DNA from: Candidatus Rhodobacter oscarellae
Lineage (GTDB): Bacteria; Pseudomonadota; Alphaproteobacteria; Rhodobacterales; Rhodobacteraceae
Reading direction: 5' to 3'
DNA length: 64,000 nucleotides
Assembly (NCBI RefSeq): GCF_001078595.1
Contig: NZ_LFTY01000001.1
Location: 363,830-427,829, forward strand
Below, piece by piece: positions 40,389 to 49,666 of this stretch. Position numbers and translations under genes: made by a program. The notes below the pieces were generated by a model. It did not search any database. It was given only the letters and a program-made list of their open reading frames with translations, and was not told the DNA's origin. How positions within the stretch are numbered: position 1 is the stretch's first letter; every line of letters begins with the position of its first letter.

Positions 40389-42449
40389 TCACGAATACAC
40401 CCTGTCATGCCTCAGCGGAGCGTCGCGGTCGACATCCGCCTCTAACGCGCGGGCATACCGATGACCGGCAAAGACCGCGGCGGCAATGATCGCGGGCGCG
40501 TCGCAATCCCCGATCTTGGCGACGCTCTTTAGGGGGCCGTCGCTGGTATGGAGCGGGTACTCTAGGATCTGGCGGTAGAGGGCGTCCTTGGGCTGCCTGG
40601 CCGTGACCAGCACCAGGTCGTCGGCCGCAACCTCGGTCTCGCGCCCCGTATAGGTGCACCCCGAGACCACCCGCGCCCCGTCAAAGGACCGCAGCGACCG
40701 CGCCACCGAAAGCTGCACGCCAAGCTCCAGCAGCCGCGCCTGGGCCCGCCATCGGTCATAGGTATAGGCGCCCCAGGTCGAGACCAAGTCCTCTGGCGTC
40801 ATCAGCGTGACCGCGCAGCCCTTCAGGCGCAGAAGCTCTGCAACCACGGTGCCCATGTAATAGTGATCATCGTCATAGACGACCACGCGCCCCTCCGGCA
40901 GTCGGCCCGCCATGATGTCATCGGGGGTAAATATCGGCGCGGCGGGGCCGAGCCCCGCGATACCTGCCAAGGCATTCGCCCCGTATCCGTCGCGCCGCCA
41001 GGTGGCGCCGGTGGCGATGGCCACGTGGTCGGGGGCGATCTCGAACACCTGCTCGGCGGTCAGCGCGCTCTCGCGGAAGACCTCCACGTTGGGAAGCTTG
41101 TCGATCTGCTGCAGGCGGTAGTCGCGCACCCGCGCCCATTGGGTCAGCCCGGGCAGCCGCGCCTCTTGGGTGACGCGCCCGCCCAGCACGCGCGTCGCCT
41201 CGGCCAGCATCACGTTATAGCCGCGCTTGCCCAGCGCATGCGCGGCCTCCAGCCCGGTTGGGCCCGCCCCCACGATCAAGACCGTGTCGTCAGAGCGTTT
41301 CGCGTTCATCCGCTCGGGATGCCAGCCGCGCCGCCACTCCTCGCTCATCGTCGGGTTCTGCGTGCAGCGGATCGGCACGCCCTTGCCGTCGCCGGTGTAG
41401 CAGATGTTGCAGCCGATGCATTCGCGGATGTCCTCCAGCCGCCCCTCGCGGATCTTATTGGGCAGGAACGGGTCGGCAATCGAGGGCCGCGCCGCGCCAA
41501 TAAGATCCAGCACGCCCCGCCTCACCTGGCTGGCCATAGTGTCGGGCGATGTGAAGCGCCCCACCGAGACCACGGGCTTGCTGGTCAGGGATTTGATCCC
41601 GGCGACATAGGGCTCTAGCGCGGCCTCCGGCGTGAACCGCGACAGCCCCATCTCGTAGGAGTAATCCTCGATATTGATGTCCCAAAGGTCGGGCAGCTCT
41701 GCCAAAAGGCCGAACATGTCCTCGGTCTCGCCAGGGATGGGCGCGCCGTCGGCCCCGCCGCCGCCATTGGTCTCGGCCGAGAAGCGCACGGCGACCGCCA
41801 TCGTGTCGCCCACCGCGTCCTTGGTGTCCTCGATGATCTCGCGCAGCAGGCGCACCCGGTTCTCCAGCGCCCCGCCATAGGCATCGCCGCGGTGGTTGGT
41901 GGTCTTGGACAGGAACTGCGACAGCAGGTAGCCATGCGTGGCGTAGACATAGACCAGATCGAAGCCCGCGGTCTTGGCGCGCAGCGCCGCGTCGCGGTGC
42001 CAGCGGCGCGCGTCGCGGATGTCAGACAGGTCCATCGCCCGGCTCTGGAACGGGTTGCCCGCGAGGTTGGGCAGGTTGCCCGCGCTCAGCGGCACCTCGC
42101 GAGTGTCCAGGTTCGCCATCCGCGCGCCGCCCAGCATCAGCTCGACCCCGGCCAGGGCACCATGCGCGTGCACCTTCTCGGTCATCTCGGCATGGGCCTT
42201 GATATCGCGATCGTCCCAGAGCGTGGCGCTGACGTAAGGCAGGTCATCCGACGACGGGTGGACCGAGCAGTACTCGGTGTTCACAACGCCCCAACCGCCC
42301 TCGGCCTTCACCTCGCGCATATGCGCCTGGATGCGCGGGCGCAGCGCGCCGCTGCCGGTGCAGTGCGGGACCTGGTAAAAGCGGTTCTTGGCGGTAACGG
42401 GTCCGATTTGGACGGGTTCGAACAGGATGTCGAACGGGCTGGCGCTCAT
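40389..42449 (-). CDS. Trimethylamine-dehydrogenase-like iron-sulfur flavoprotein (OYE family)
   Basis: 686 residues. N-terminal FMN-binding TIM barrel (about 1-360): QVPHCTGSG, YATHGYLLSQFLSKTTNHRGDAYGG-type catalytic region, ADPFLPNKIREGRLEDIREC. The 4Fe-4S ligands are in CIGCNICYTGDGKGVPIRC (3+1 Cys). C-terminal ADP/FAD-type domain with VLIVGAGPTGLEAAHALG. This is the layout of trimethylamine dehydrogenase and of dimethylglycine/N-methylproline demethylases. Expected reaction: oxidative N-demethylation of a secondary or tertiary amine. ATG overlaps the potC stop (ATGA), so it belongs to the amine uptake operon. Substrate unproved. Confidence 0.83.
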   Translation of the reverse strand: MSASPFDILFEPVQIGPVTAKNRFYQVPHCTGSGALRPRIQAHMREVKAEGGWGVVNTEYCSVHPSSDDLPYVSATLWDDRDIKAHAEMTEKVHAHGALAGVELMLGGARMANLDTREVPLSAGNLPNLAGNPFQSRAMDLSDIRDARRWHRDAALRAKTAGFDLVYVYATHGYLLSQFLSKTTNHRGDAYGGALENRVRLLREIIEDTKDAVGDTMAVAVRFSAETNGGGGADGAPIPGETEDMFGLLAELPDLWDINIEDYSYEMGLSRFTPEAALEPYVAGIKSLTSKPVVSVGRFTSPDTMASQVRRGVLDLIGAARPSIADPFLPNKIREGRLEDIRECIGCNICYTGDGKGVPIRCTQNPTMSEEWRRGWHPERMNAKRSDDTVLIVGAGPTGLEAAHALGKRGYNVMLAEATRVLGGRVTQEARLPGLTQWARVRDYRLQQIDKLPNVEVFRESALTAEQVFEIAPDHVAIATGATWRRDGYGANALAGIAGLGPAAPIFTPDDIMAGRLPEGRVVVYDDDHYYMGTVVAELLRLKGCAVTLMTPEDLVSTWGAYTYDRWRAQARLLELGVQLSVARSLRSFDGARVVSGCTYTGRETEVAADDLVLVTARQPKDALYRQILEYPLHTSDGPLKSVAKIGDCDAPAIIAAAVFAGHRYARALEADVDRDAPLRHDRVYS

Positions 42450-43291
42450 CCGCCGCCCCGCTCTGCGAGCTGCTCGTCGCGCAGGTCGCGCTTGTGCTGG
42501 CGGTACATGATCAGCGCGGCTATGGCGACGCAGACCGCGACCACAAGGATGATGATCGTGGCCAGCGCGTTGATGTCGGGCCGCAGCCCCAGCCGGATGC
42601 GCGAGAAGATCAGGATCGGCAGGGTGTTCGCGCCGGGGCCGGTGACGAAGCTGGCGATCACCAGGTCGTCCAGCGACAGCGTGAAGGCCAAGAGCCAGCC
42701 CGAGACCAGCGCCGGCGTCAGCCGCGGGATGGTGATCGCCGTCAGCACCTTGAAGGGCTTGGCGCCCAGATCGGAGGCGGCCTCTTCCAGGTCCTGGCCC
42801 ATACCCGTCAGCCGCGCCTGCACGGTGATGGCGACATAGGCCAGCGAGAAGGTGATATGCGCGATGGTGATCGTGGTGAAACCACGCTCGGCGGGCCAGC
42901 CCACCAGCTGCTGCAGGGTGATGAACAGCACCAGCAGCGAGATGCCGGTGATCACCTCGGGCATCACCAGCGGCGCGACCAGCATGCCGCCGAACAGCGT
43001 GCGCCCCCTGAACCGCCCGAACCGCACCATCGCCAGCGCCGCCAGCGTGCCGATGATCACCGCGCAGGTCGCGTTCACAAAGGCGATCTGGAGCGACAGG
43101 CGCACCGCCGCCCAGACCTCTGGGCTTTCAAAGAACAGGACCTCGTACCAGCGCGTCGACCAGCCGCCCCAGACCGGCACGATGCGGGAGTAGTTGAACG
43201 AATAGATCACCAGCAGGATCATCGGGATGTAGAAGAACGCCATCCCCAGCGTGATCATCACCGTAAGAAATCTGGACCGTGTGCCCTGCAT
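42446..43291 (-). CDS. potC: Polyamine-type ABC permease PotC
   Basis: 281 residues from ATG 43291, overlapping the potB stop by one base (TAATG). Six TM helices; the permease EAA motif is EEAASDLGAKPFKVLTAITIPRLTPA. SFNYSRIVPVWGGWSTRWYEV is typical of PotC. Frame extends upstream to 43393 but that overlaps potB coding. Third gene of the pot operon. Confidence 0.88.
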   Translation of the reverse strand: MQGTRSRFLTVMITLGMAFFYIPMILLVIYSFNYSRIVPVWGGWSTRWYEVLFFESPEVWAAVRLSLQIAFVNATCAVIIGTLAALAMVRFGRFRGRTLFGGMLVAPLVMPEVITGISLLVLFITLQQLVGWPAERGFTTITIAHITFSLAYVAITVQARLTGMGQDLEEAASDLGAKPFKVLTAITIPRLTPALVSGWLLAFTLSLDDLVIASFVTGPGANTLPILIFSRIRLGLRPDINALATIIILVVAVCVAIAALIMYRQHKRDLRDEQLAERGGG

Positions 43292-44241
43292 TATGGCGCC
43301 TCCGCCGCTTTGCCCTGGAAGTACTGGAACAGGATGATCGGCAGCACCAATAGGAACAGCAGCACGACCGCCACGGCGCAGGCCACCGGCCAATCGGTGT
43401 TTAGTGAGAACTCGTTGAACAGCACCCGCCCGATCATCTGCACATTCCCGCCGCCCAGAAGGTCTGGGATCACGTATTCCCCCGTCGCCGGGATGAAGAC
43501 CAGCAACGAGCCCGCCACGATCCCCGGGATCGTCAGCGGCAGCGTGACGCGAAAGAACGTGTTCATGGGCTTCGAGCCCAGGTCCGCCGCGGCCTCGTTC
43601 AGGCTCATATCCAGGCGCTCCATGTTGGCGTAAAGCGGCAGGATCATGAACGGCAAATAGGTGTAGACGATGCCGATATAGACCGCGAACTCGGTGTAGA
43701 GCATGCGGATCGGCTCGTCGATCAGCCCGATATAGATCAAAAGGTTATTGATCGTGCCCTGGTCCGACAAAAGCCCCATCCAGGCATAGACCCGCAGCAG
43801 GAACGACGTCCAGAACGGCAGGATCACCAGGAACAACAGCACCGGCTTTGCCACCGGGCCAGAGCGCACGATCCCATAGGCAATCGGGTAGCCGAACAGC
43901 AGGCAGATCAAGGTCGAGGTGACCGAGATCTTCAGCGAGTTCAGGTAGGTGTTCACATAAAGGCTGTCCTCCATGATGAAGATGAAGTTGTCGAACACCA
44001 GCCGGATGGTCATCACCCCGTCGCCGGTCCATTCGATCATCTCGGTGAAGGGCGGGCTGGAGATGCGCAGCTCGGCCAGGCTGATCTTGGCGACGATGAA
44101 GAACGGCGCCAGGAAGAACAGCAGCAGCCAGAAGAACGGGACCGCGATGACGATCTTGCGCCAATTGGTCTGGAACCAGTGCGAGAGGCGGTCCAGCGGC
44201 GACCGTTGCGGTCGCGATCCTGATGGCGCGATATCCGTCAT
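43291..44241 (-). CDS. potB: Polyamine-type ABC permease PotB
   Basis: 316 residues; ATG overlaps the potA stop (ATGA). Six main TM helices, EAA loop NEAAADLGSKPMNTFFRVTLPLTIPG, and PATGEYVIPDLLGG as in PotB/PotH. Longer N-terminus and a loop around 75-105 than E. coli PotB. Together with PotC forms the membrane channel. Confidence 0.9.
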   Translation of the reverse strand: MTDIAPSGSRPQRSPLDRLSHWFQTNWRKIVIAVPFFWLLLFFLAPFFIVAKISLAELRISSPPFTEMIEWTGDGVMTIRLVFDNFIFIMEDSLYVNTYLNSLKISVTSTLICLLFGYPIAYGIVRSGPVAKPVLLFLVILPFWTSFLLRVYAWMGLLSDQGTINNLLIYIGLIDEPIRMLYTEFAVYIGIVYTYLPFMILPLYANMERLDMSLNEAAADLGSKPMNTFFRVTLPLTIPGIVAGSLLVFIPATGEYVIPDLLGGGNVQMIGRVLFNEFSLNTDWPVACAVAVVLLFLLVLPIILFQYFQGKAAEAP

Positions 44242-45362
44242 GTGTTCAACAGCATCGGGCTGGAGGGCTCCCAGGACAGGTACACCTCGTCTTCCCAGGT
44301 GATCGCGTGGGTGCGGCTCATCGGGCGGATGCGGTTCGGCGCGGTGGCGTCAATGATCGTGCCGCTGTCCAGCCGGATCTTGTAGATCGAGACCTCGCCC
44401 AGATAGCCGATATCGTCCACGACGCCCTTGCATTGGTTCGGGCCGGGCGTTTCGGGCGCGGATTTGCTGACGGTGATCTTCTCGGGCCGCAGCCCGACCC
44501 AGATCTGGCTGCCGGTGCTGACCTGCTGGCCGTGGTCGATATAGATCTCGCCCAGCTCGGTATCGACGCGCACGTGATCCGCGCTGTCCTCGGTCACCCG
44601 GCCCTGGAGGATGTTCGCCGAGCCGATGAAGTCTGCCACAAAGCGCGACTGCGGGAACTCGTAGATCTCGGTGGGCGTGCCGATCTGCTGAAAGCGCCCG
44701 GCGTCCATCACCGCCATGCGCGTTGACAGGGTCATCGCCTCTTCCTGGTCATGCGTGACGACGATAAAGGTCACGCCGACCTGCTCTTGGATATTGGCCA
44801 GCTCGAACTGGGTCTGCTTGCGCAGCTTCTTGTCCAGCGCCGCCAAGGGTTCGTCCAGCAGCAGCAGGCGCGGCTCTTTCACCAGCGCCCGCGCGAGCGC
44901 CACCCGCTGGCGCTGCCCGCCGGAGAGCTGCTGCGGTTTGCGCTTCTTGAAGTCCTGCAGCTCCACCAGCTTTAGGATCTCATGCACCCGGTCGGCGATC
45001 TCGCCCTTGGGCATCCGGTCCTGCTGCAGGCCAAAGGCGATGTTGCGCTCGACGCTCATATGCGGGAACAGCGCGTAGCTTTGGAACATCATGTTCGTCG
45101 GGCGCTCATAGGCCGGAACCGTGGACATGTCCTGGCCGCCGATGCTGATGCTGCCGGAGTTGGGGAACTCGAAACCCGCCAGCATGCGCAGCAGGGTGGT
45201 CTTGCCACAGCCGGACCCGCCGAGAAGGCAGAAAAGTTCGCCCTGGTAGATGTCCAGGTCGACATTATCGACCGCAGTGACGTCGCCGAATTTCTTTGAA
45301 ACGCCCCTGATCTGGACCAAGGGCGTGTTGTTCGCCTGGTCCAGCCAGGGCTCTTCGGTCAC
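44238..45362 (-). CDS. potA: Polyamine-type ABC ATP-binding protein PotA
   Basis: 374 residues from GTG 45362 with GGAG 8 nt upstream; TTG 45380 is an alternative giving 380. Walker A GGSGCGKTT, signature LSGGQRQRVALARALVKEP, Walker B LLLLDEPLAALD and the switch VVTHDQEEAMTLS. A C-terminal TOBE-type regulatory domain (about 290-375) follows. Drives import with PotB/PotC. The gap to potF is about 96 bp. Confidence 0.92.
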   Translation of the reverse strand: MTEEPWLDQANNTPLVQIRGVSKKFGDVTAVDNVDLDIYQGELFCLLGGSGCGKTTLLRMLAGFEFPNSGSISIGGQDMSTVPAYERPTNMMFQSYALFPHMSVERNIAFGLQQDRMPKGEIADRVHEILKLVELQDFKKRKPQQLSGGQRQRVALARALVKEPRLLLLDEPLAALDKKLRKQTQFELANIQEQVGVTFIVVTHDQEEAMTLSTRMAVMDAGRFQQIGTPTEIYEFPQSRFVADFIGSANILQGRVTEDSADHVRVDTELGEIYIDHGQQVSTGSQIWVGLRPEKITVSKSAPETPGPNQCKGVVDDIGYLGEVSIYKIRLDSGTIIDATAPNRIRPMSRTHAITWEDEVYLSWEPSSPMLLNT

Positions 45363-45458
45363 GGAAGGTTCTCCGGCCAAGTCGCACCCCTACCTAGTCT
45401 GTCATGGGAAGGTCAGCAGCGGCGCAACCTGCGCCGCCGCCAGTTCTTACACGGGCGA

Positions 45459-46571
45459 TCAGTTGCCCGCCTTAAAGTTGGTCCAGGTGCGGGTGCGCAC
45501 GCGCTCCGCACGGGGCGGCAGCGGGCTAAGCGTGTACATCTGCGCCACTTGGTCCGGCGTCGGGAAGGCGGCGGGGCTGGAGGTCACCTCTTCATCCACC
45601 ATGGCCTTGCCGGTCGCGTTCGCGGTGGCGTACCAGGTGTAGTTGCTGTCCGCCGCGCCGACCTCGGGCCGCATCATGTAGTTGAGGAAGAGATGCGCGT
45701 CCTCGACATTCTCGGCATCGGCGGGGATCGCCCAGCCATCCACCCAGAAGTTCGAGGCGCCGTCACCCTCGGGCAGGAAGAAGTCCAGCACCACGCCGGT
45801 GTTGGCCTCGGCCGCACCCGACATCGCCAGAAGGCCGTCCGGGCCCCAGGTGGTGGAGACGCAGAACTCTTTCTGCGGCATGCGCTGGTAGGCGTAGTTG
45901 TCGAAGGTCTTGATATAGGGGCGGATCTCAGCCAGCAGCGCCGCGACCTTGTTATAGTCCTCGGCGTTGGTGGAATCCGGCGGCAGGCCCAGATAGGCCA
46001 GCGCCATCGGGATCATGTCCGTCGGGCTGTCCAGGAAGGACACGCCGCATTTGGCGATCTCTTTCATGTGCTTGGGGTCAAAGATCAGATCCAGCGAGCC
46101 GATTGGCGCGTCCGGGTAGGTCTCCAGCACCAGCGCCTCGTTATAGGTCACCCCGTGGGTGCCCCACATGAACGGCACGATATAGGCGTTGTCCGGGTCC
46201 CATTTCGCCGAGAGCTGGCCCAGGACGGCCTCATCCATATGCTTGAAATTGTCCAGCTTCGACTTGTCGAGCGGCTGCACGATGCCGCCCGCCGCGATCA
46301 GGCGCGCGGTCTGCGAGGCGGCGTGGCTGACCACGTCATAGCCGGAGTTGCCTGCCAAGAGTTTGGCGTCAATCGCCTCAACGGAATCGTAGTTGTCGTA
46401 GATCACCTTGATGCCGTACTCGGCCTCGAAATTCGCGATCGTGTCCTCGGCGATGTATTCCGCCCAGTTGGTGACCTTTAGCACGCGGTCCTGAGCGCTG
46501 GCCGCGCCCGAGAGGCCGACGCTAAGCGCGACGGTCCCCGTGACACCAAGCCAGAAGTTGGTGAAGTTCAT
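45459..46571 (-). CDS. potF: Polyamine-type periplasmic binding protein (PotF/PotD-like)
   Basis: 370 residues; signal peptide of about 26 residues ending ASA. KVTNWAEYIAEDTIANFEAEYGIKV and PFMWGTHGVTYNEALV match the PotD/PotF family; the mature protein has only two or three cysteines. Polyamine-binding acidic residues of PotF (D39-, D278-type) cannot be assigned by eye, so the ligand may be putrescine, spermidine or an N-substituted amine. First gene of the pot operon. Confidence 0.87.
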   Translation of the reverse strand: MNFTNFWLGVTGTVALSVGLSGAASAQDRVLKVTNWAEYIAEDTIANFEAEYGIKVIYDNYDSVEAIDAKLLAGNSGYDVVSHAASQTARLIAAGGIVQPLDKSKLDNFKHMDEAVLGQLSAKWDPDNAYIVPFMWGTHGVTYNEALVLETYPDAPIGSLDLIFDPKHMKEIAKCGVSFLDSPTDMIPMALAYLGLPPDSTNAEDYNKVAALLAEIRPYIKTFDNYAYQRMPQKEFCVSTTWGPDGLLAMSGAAEANTGVVLDFFLPEGDGASNFWVDGWAIPADAENVEDAHLFLNYMMRPEVGAADSNYTWYATANATGKAMVDEEVTSSPAAFPTPDQVAQMYTLSPLPPRAERVRTRTWTNFKAGN

Positions 46572-46992
46572 GTCCGTTTTCTCCCTGTTGTGACCGTCAA
46601 GCGTGAACCTGGCCGGCCCAAATCAATCTTATCGGCTTGCTTTCAACCCGCAAAAGTCATGCACGCCCACACAAGACCGTAATCGGGCAAAATCGGCCAA
46701 GTCAAGCAAAGCCCGGCCAACAATTTTCCCTTAGGGGCTTGCGATGATGCGCCGCTGTCTGCTCTGGTCACATCATAAGCACCTCTGGGACGCCGATTGA
46801 TTGAGAGCCTTGTGCCCCGCACCGATATCCTCAAGCGAAAGCCGCACGGCGCGGCGCCCCAGATCCCCTTCGGTCGCTTTCGTGGTCAGGGCCCGGCCGT
46901 CGCCCTGACTTGGAAGCGCGCCAAGGATACCATACGATCATAAGCGCGCGCCCGCATCGCAGGCCGCGCGACAGTACGAGGAGCCCGCGCCC
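46572..46992. promoter_or_regulatory. Divergent promoter region of the amine island
   Basis: 421 bp without a gene. Minus strand: TTGACT (46705-46700), 17 nt, TTACGG (46682-46677) for potF. Plus strand: TTGGAA (46910-46915), 17 nt, TACGAT (46933-46938) for the Rieske gene. No convincing regulator site or small gene seen between them. Confidence 0.5.
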
Positions 46993-48186
46993 ATGAGAGA
47001 CATCCACATCCCCAAGGATTGGGACCGCCGCGGTCTTCCGGGCTGGACCTATCACAGCGCCGCCCTGTTCGAGCTTGAGACCTCGGAGATCTTCAAGACG
47101 CATTGGCAGATCGCCTGCCATGTCTCGGACATCCCCGAGGTGGGCGATTTTCAGACCTTCGACCTCTGCGGCGAGCGCGCCATCGTGCTGCGCGACCGCG
47201 AGGGGCAGGTCCGCGCGCATCACAACATCTGCCGCCATCGCGGCTCGCGCTTGGTGGCGCAGGAAAGCGGCAATTGCCCCAGCGCCCTGATCTGCCCCTT
47301 CCACGGCTGGGTCTACAACCTGGATGGCACCCTGCGGGGGGCGGCCCGGCCCGAAAGCTACCCGCCCATGGACAAGCACGAATTCGCGCTAAAGCCGCTG
47401 GAGTTCGAGATCTGGCACGGCTTCGTTTTCGTGCGCTTCCAACCCGGCCCCCAGCCCGCGGTGGCCGACCTGCTTGGCCCCTTTGACCAAGAGGCCGCCG
47501 CCTACCGGATGGACGCGCATGTGCCCACGGATGGGTTCTGGGCGCAGGACGTCCCGGTGAACTGGAAGTCGGTGCGCGACGTGGACAACGAGGGCTACCA
47601 TGTGACCATCGCCCACCCCGCTTTGCAGGACCTCTACGGCTCCACCTATAGCGACGAGCCCTATATAGACGGCATCAGCCGGTCCGAGGGGCGGTTCACG
47701 CCCTCCGCCGGGCGGCGATGGGCGGTGCGCAACTACAAGAAAATCTCAAAACCGCAGGCGCATCTGCCCGAGCCTCTGCACCGGGCCTGGATCTACTACG
47801 GCATCTTCCCCAACACGGTCATCGCGGTCACGCCCGAGACCTCTTTGTTCTACCAAGAGCTGCCCATGGCGACGAACAAATCCGTCGTCCGCTCGGCCAC
47901 CTACCGCAACCCCGACGAGGACCGGCAACAGCGCCTGGCGCGATACCTTGCGGCGCGCATTGACCGCGAAACCGTGGTGGAGGACATCCAGCTTACGATC
48001 TGGTCCAACGAGTCGATGGCCACGGACGCGTTCGAGGGGTTCTACCTGTCAGACCTGGAATACGGCGTGCGCACCCATCACGACCACCTTCGGGCGCTGC
48101 TGCCGATCTATGGCGTCGAAAGCGCCCCAATGGAGGGCGAGGTCCGCGCGCTGAACGCGGAAATGGCGGCAGCCGGCGGTCCATGA
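46993..48186 (+). CDS. Rieske non-heme iron oxygenase, alpha subunit (amine demethylase-like)
   Basis: 397 residues; ATG with GAGGAG upstream. Rieske cluster ligands CRHRGSRL...CPFHGW (C-x-H and C-x2-H) at about residues 80-105. The mononuclear iron site is DVDNEGYHVTIAHP with the D-x2-N...H...H pattern. Small C-terminal domain. Closest family in style: GbcA/carnitine-type monooxygenases that hydroxylate an N-methyl or quaternary ammonium group. Electrons need a reductase, which is not encoded nearby. Overlaps the next small gene (ATGA). Confidence 0.82.
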   Translation: MRDIHIPKDWDRRGLPGWTYHSAALFELETSEIFKTHWQIACHVSDIPEVGDFQTFDLCGERAIVLRDREGQVRAHHNICRHRGSRLVAQESGNCPSALICPFHGWVYNLDGTLRGAARPESYPPMDKHEFALKPLEFEIWHGFVFVRFQPGPQPAVADLLGPFDQEAAAYRMDAHVPTDGFWAQDVPVNWKSVRDVDNEGYHVTIAHPALQDLYGSTYSDEPYIDGISRSEGRFTPSAGRRWAVRNYKKISKPQAHLPEPLHRAWIYYGIFPNTVIAVTPETSLFYQELPMATNKSVVRSATYRNPDEDRQQRLARYLAARIDRETVVEDIQLTIWSNESMATDAFEGFYLSDLEYGVRTHHDHLRALLPIYGVESAPMEGEVRALNAEMAAAGGP

Positions 48187-48422
48187 CCCAAGCCGAGGAC
48201 GATTGGCAAAAGTCGGAGCTTCACGCGCCCATTGGCCTGCCCGGTTCCGGCGCGCGGCGCTATGCGGCCGCGATGTATTTCAACCGACAGGGGCGGCTCT
48301 CGGACGCTTTGTTGGAGATCTACCGCCGCTGTTACCGGCTGGACGACGAGAATCCATTTGACTTGGCCTTGTTCGAGGGCATTGAGGTGCCAGACAACTT
48401 GGCTCCACCGGAACAGCAATGA
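48183..48422 (+). CDS. Unknown 79-aa protein in the amine operon
   Basis: 79 residues: acidic/basic N-terminus, SGARRYAAAMYFNRQGRLSDALLEIYRRCYRLDDE, then a Pro/Glu end. The middle reads as two helices with one Cys. Not a ferredoxin: no Cys cluster. ATGA overlaps on both sides tie it tightly to the Rieske oxygenase and the amine oxidase. It might be a small partner subunit or chaperone. No family recognised. Confidence 0.6.
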   Translation: MTQAEDDWQKSELHAPIGLPGSGARRYAAAMYFNRQGRLSDALLEIYRRCYRLDDENPFDLALFEGIEVPDNLAPPEQQ

Positions 48423-49666
48423 CCGCATACCCCGCCAACCCGGACGTTATCATCGTGGGCGCAGGCACCGCGGGACTTTCCGCGGCCAAAGCCTTGCGCG
48501 ACGCAGGACAAGAGGTCCTGGTGCTCGAGGCGGCGGCGCGCACCGGCGGGCGGTGCTATGCGGACAGCACGCTGTTTGACATCCCCTTCGATATTGGCGG
48601 CTCTTGGCTGCATGACGCGGATATCAATCCGCTGGCGCGACTGGCCGAACAAGGCGGCGCGACGCTTCACAAGACGGCCTGGGACTGGAACTGGGTGACA
48701 GAGGAGGACCGCGCGCTGAGCCGCGCCGAGGTCAAGGACTACAGCCGCTATCAAGACAAGATGTGGGCGCATATTACCGAGGGCCCAATAAGTGGCCCAG
48801 ACCGGCCCGTCGCGGACGCCCTGCCCGCCTCGCCCTGGCGCAGCACCGCGAAACACTGGGTCGCGCAGATGGAGGGTGGCGACGCTGAGGCGACCTCGCT
48901 GCACGATGTGGCGCGGTACAGCTATGGCAACGGCGATTGGCTCGTCGAGGGCGGGCTTGGCGGCTTTGTCGCGGGCTTGTTCGCCGACGTTCCGGTGCGA
49001 CTGAACTGCCCCGTGACCGAGATCGACACGACCGGCCCAAAGGTCCGCGCCGTAACACCTGATGGCACCGTCGAGGCCAACAGGCTTATCCTGACGGTCT
49101 CAACCGGTGTGCTGCGCGCGGGCGCCATCACGTTCACGCCGCAGCTGCCAGACTGGAAGCAAGCCGCGCTGGAGTACCTGCCAAACGGGCTGCTCAACAA
49201 GGTCGGGCTGGAGTTCGACCCGGCCTGGCGCGGTGCCCACGAGGGCCAGATGGCCGATTACCGCACCAGCGGTGGCGGCTTTTGCACGCTGCTCTTTGGA
49301 TTCTACGGCACGAACCTCGCGGTTGGCTTTGTGGCGGGGCGTTTTGCCGACCTGCTGGAGGCCGAGGGGCCCGGCTCGGCAACCGAGTTCTGCCTGCAGG
49401 CGCTGCGCGCGATCTTTGGCAATGACGTCACCAAATATGTACGCCGCACGCATGAGACCGCCTGGCGCAGCAATGCCAACACCCTTGGCGCTTATAGCTA
49501 TGCCAAACCGGGCTGCGCGGACGCCCGCGCGACGCTTTCAAAGACGGTCGACGAGCGGCTGTTCTTTGCGGGCGAGGCCACGATGCCGCACGCCTATTCG
49601 ACCGTTCATGGCGCCTATCTCAGCGGGATCGAGGCCGCGCAGCGCGTGATGACCAGCCGGGCTTAG
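48419..49666 (+). CDS. Flavin-containing amine oxidase (polyamine oxidase-like)
   Basis: 415 residues. FAD fold [21 protein letters not shown], then [13 protein letters not shown] and [19 protein letters not shown] and the C-terminal [23 protein letters not shown] are the standard LSD1/polyamine oxidase signatures. Oxidises the C-N bond of a polyamine or related secondary amine to an aldehyde and hydrogen peroxide. Its stop overlaps the convergent aminotransferase stop by 4 bp. Substrate in line with the nearby pot transporter. Confidence 0.85.
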   Translation: MTAYPANPDVIIVGAGTAGLSAAKALRDAGQEVLVLEAAARTGGRCYADSTLFDIPFDIGGSWLHDADINPLARLAEQGGATLHKTAWDWNWVTEEDRALSRAEVKDYSRYQDKMWAHITEGPISGPDRPVADALPASPWRSTAKHWVAQMEGGDAEATSLHDVARYSYGNGDWLVEGGLGGFVAGLFADVPVRLNCPVTEIDTTGPKVRAVTPDGTVEANRLILTVSTGVLRAGAITFTPQLPDWKQAALEYLPNGLLNKVGLEFDPAWRGAHEGQMADYRTSGGGFCTLLFGFYGTNLAVGFVAGRFADLLEAEGPGSATEFCLQALRAIFGNDVTKYVRRTHETAWRSNANTLGAYSYAKPGCADARATLSKTVDERLFFAGEATMPHAYSTVHGAYLSGIEAAQRVMTSRA

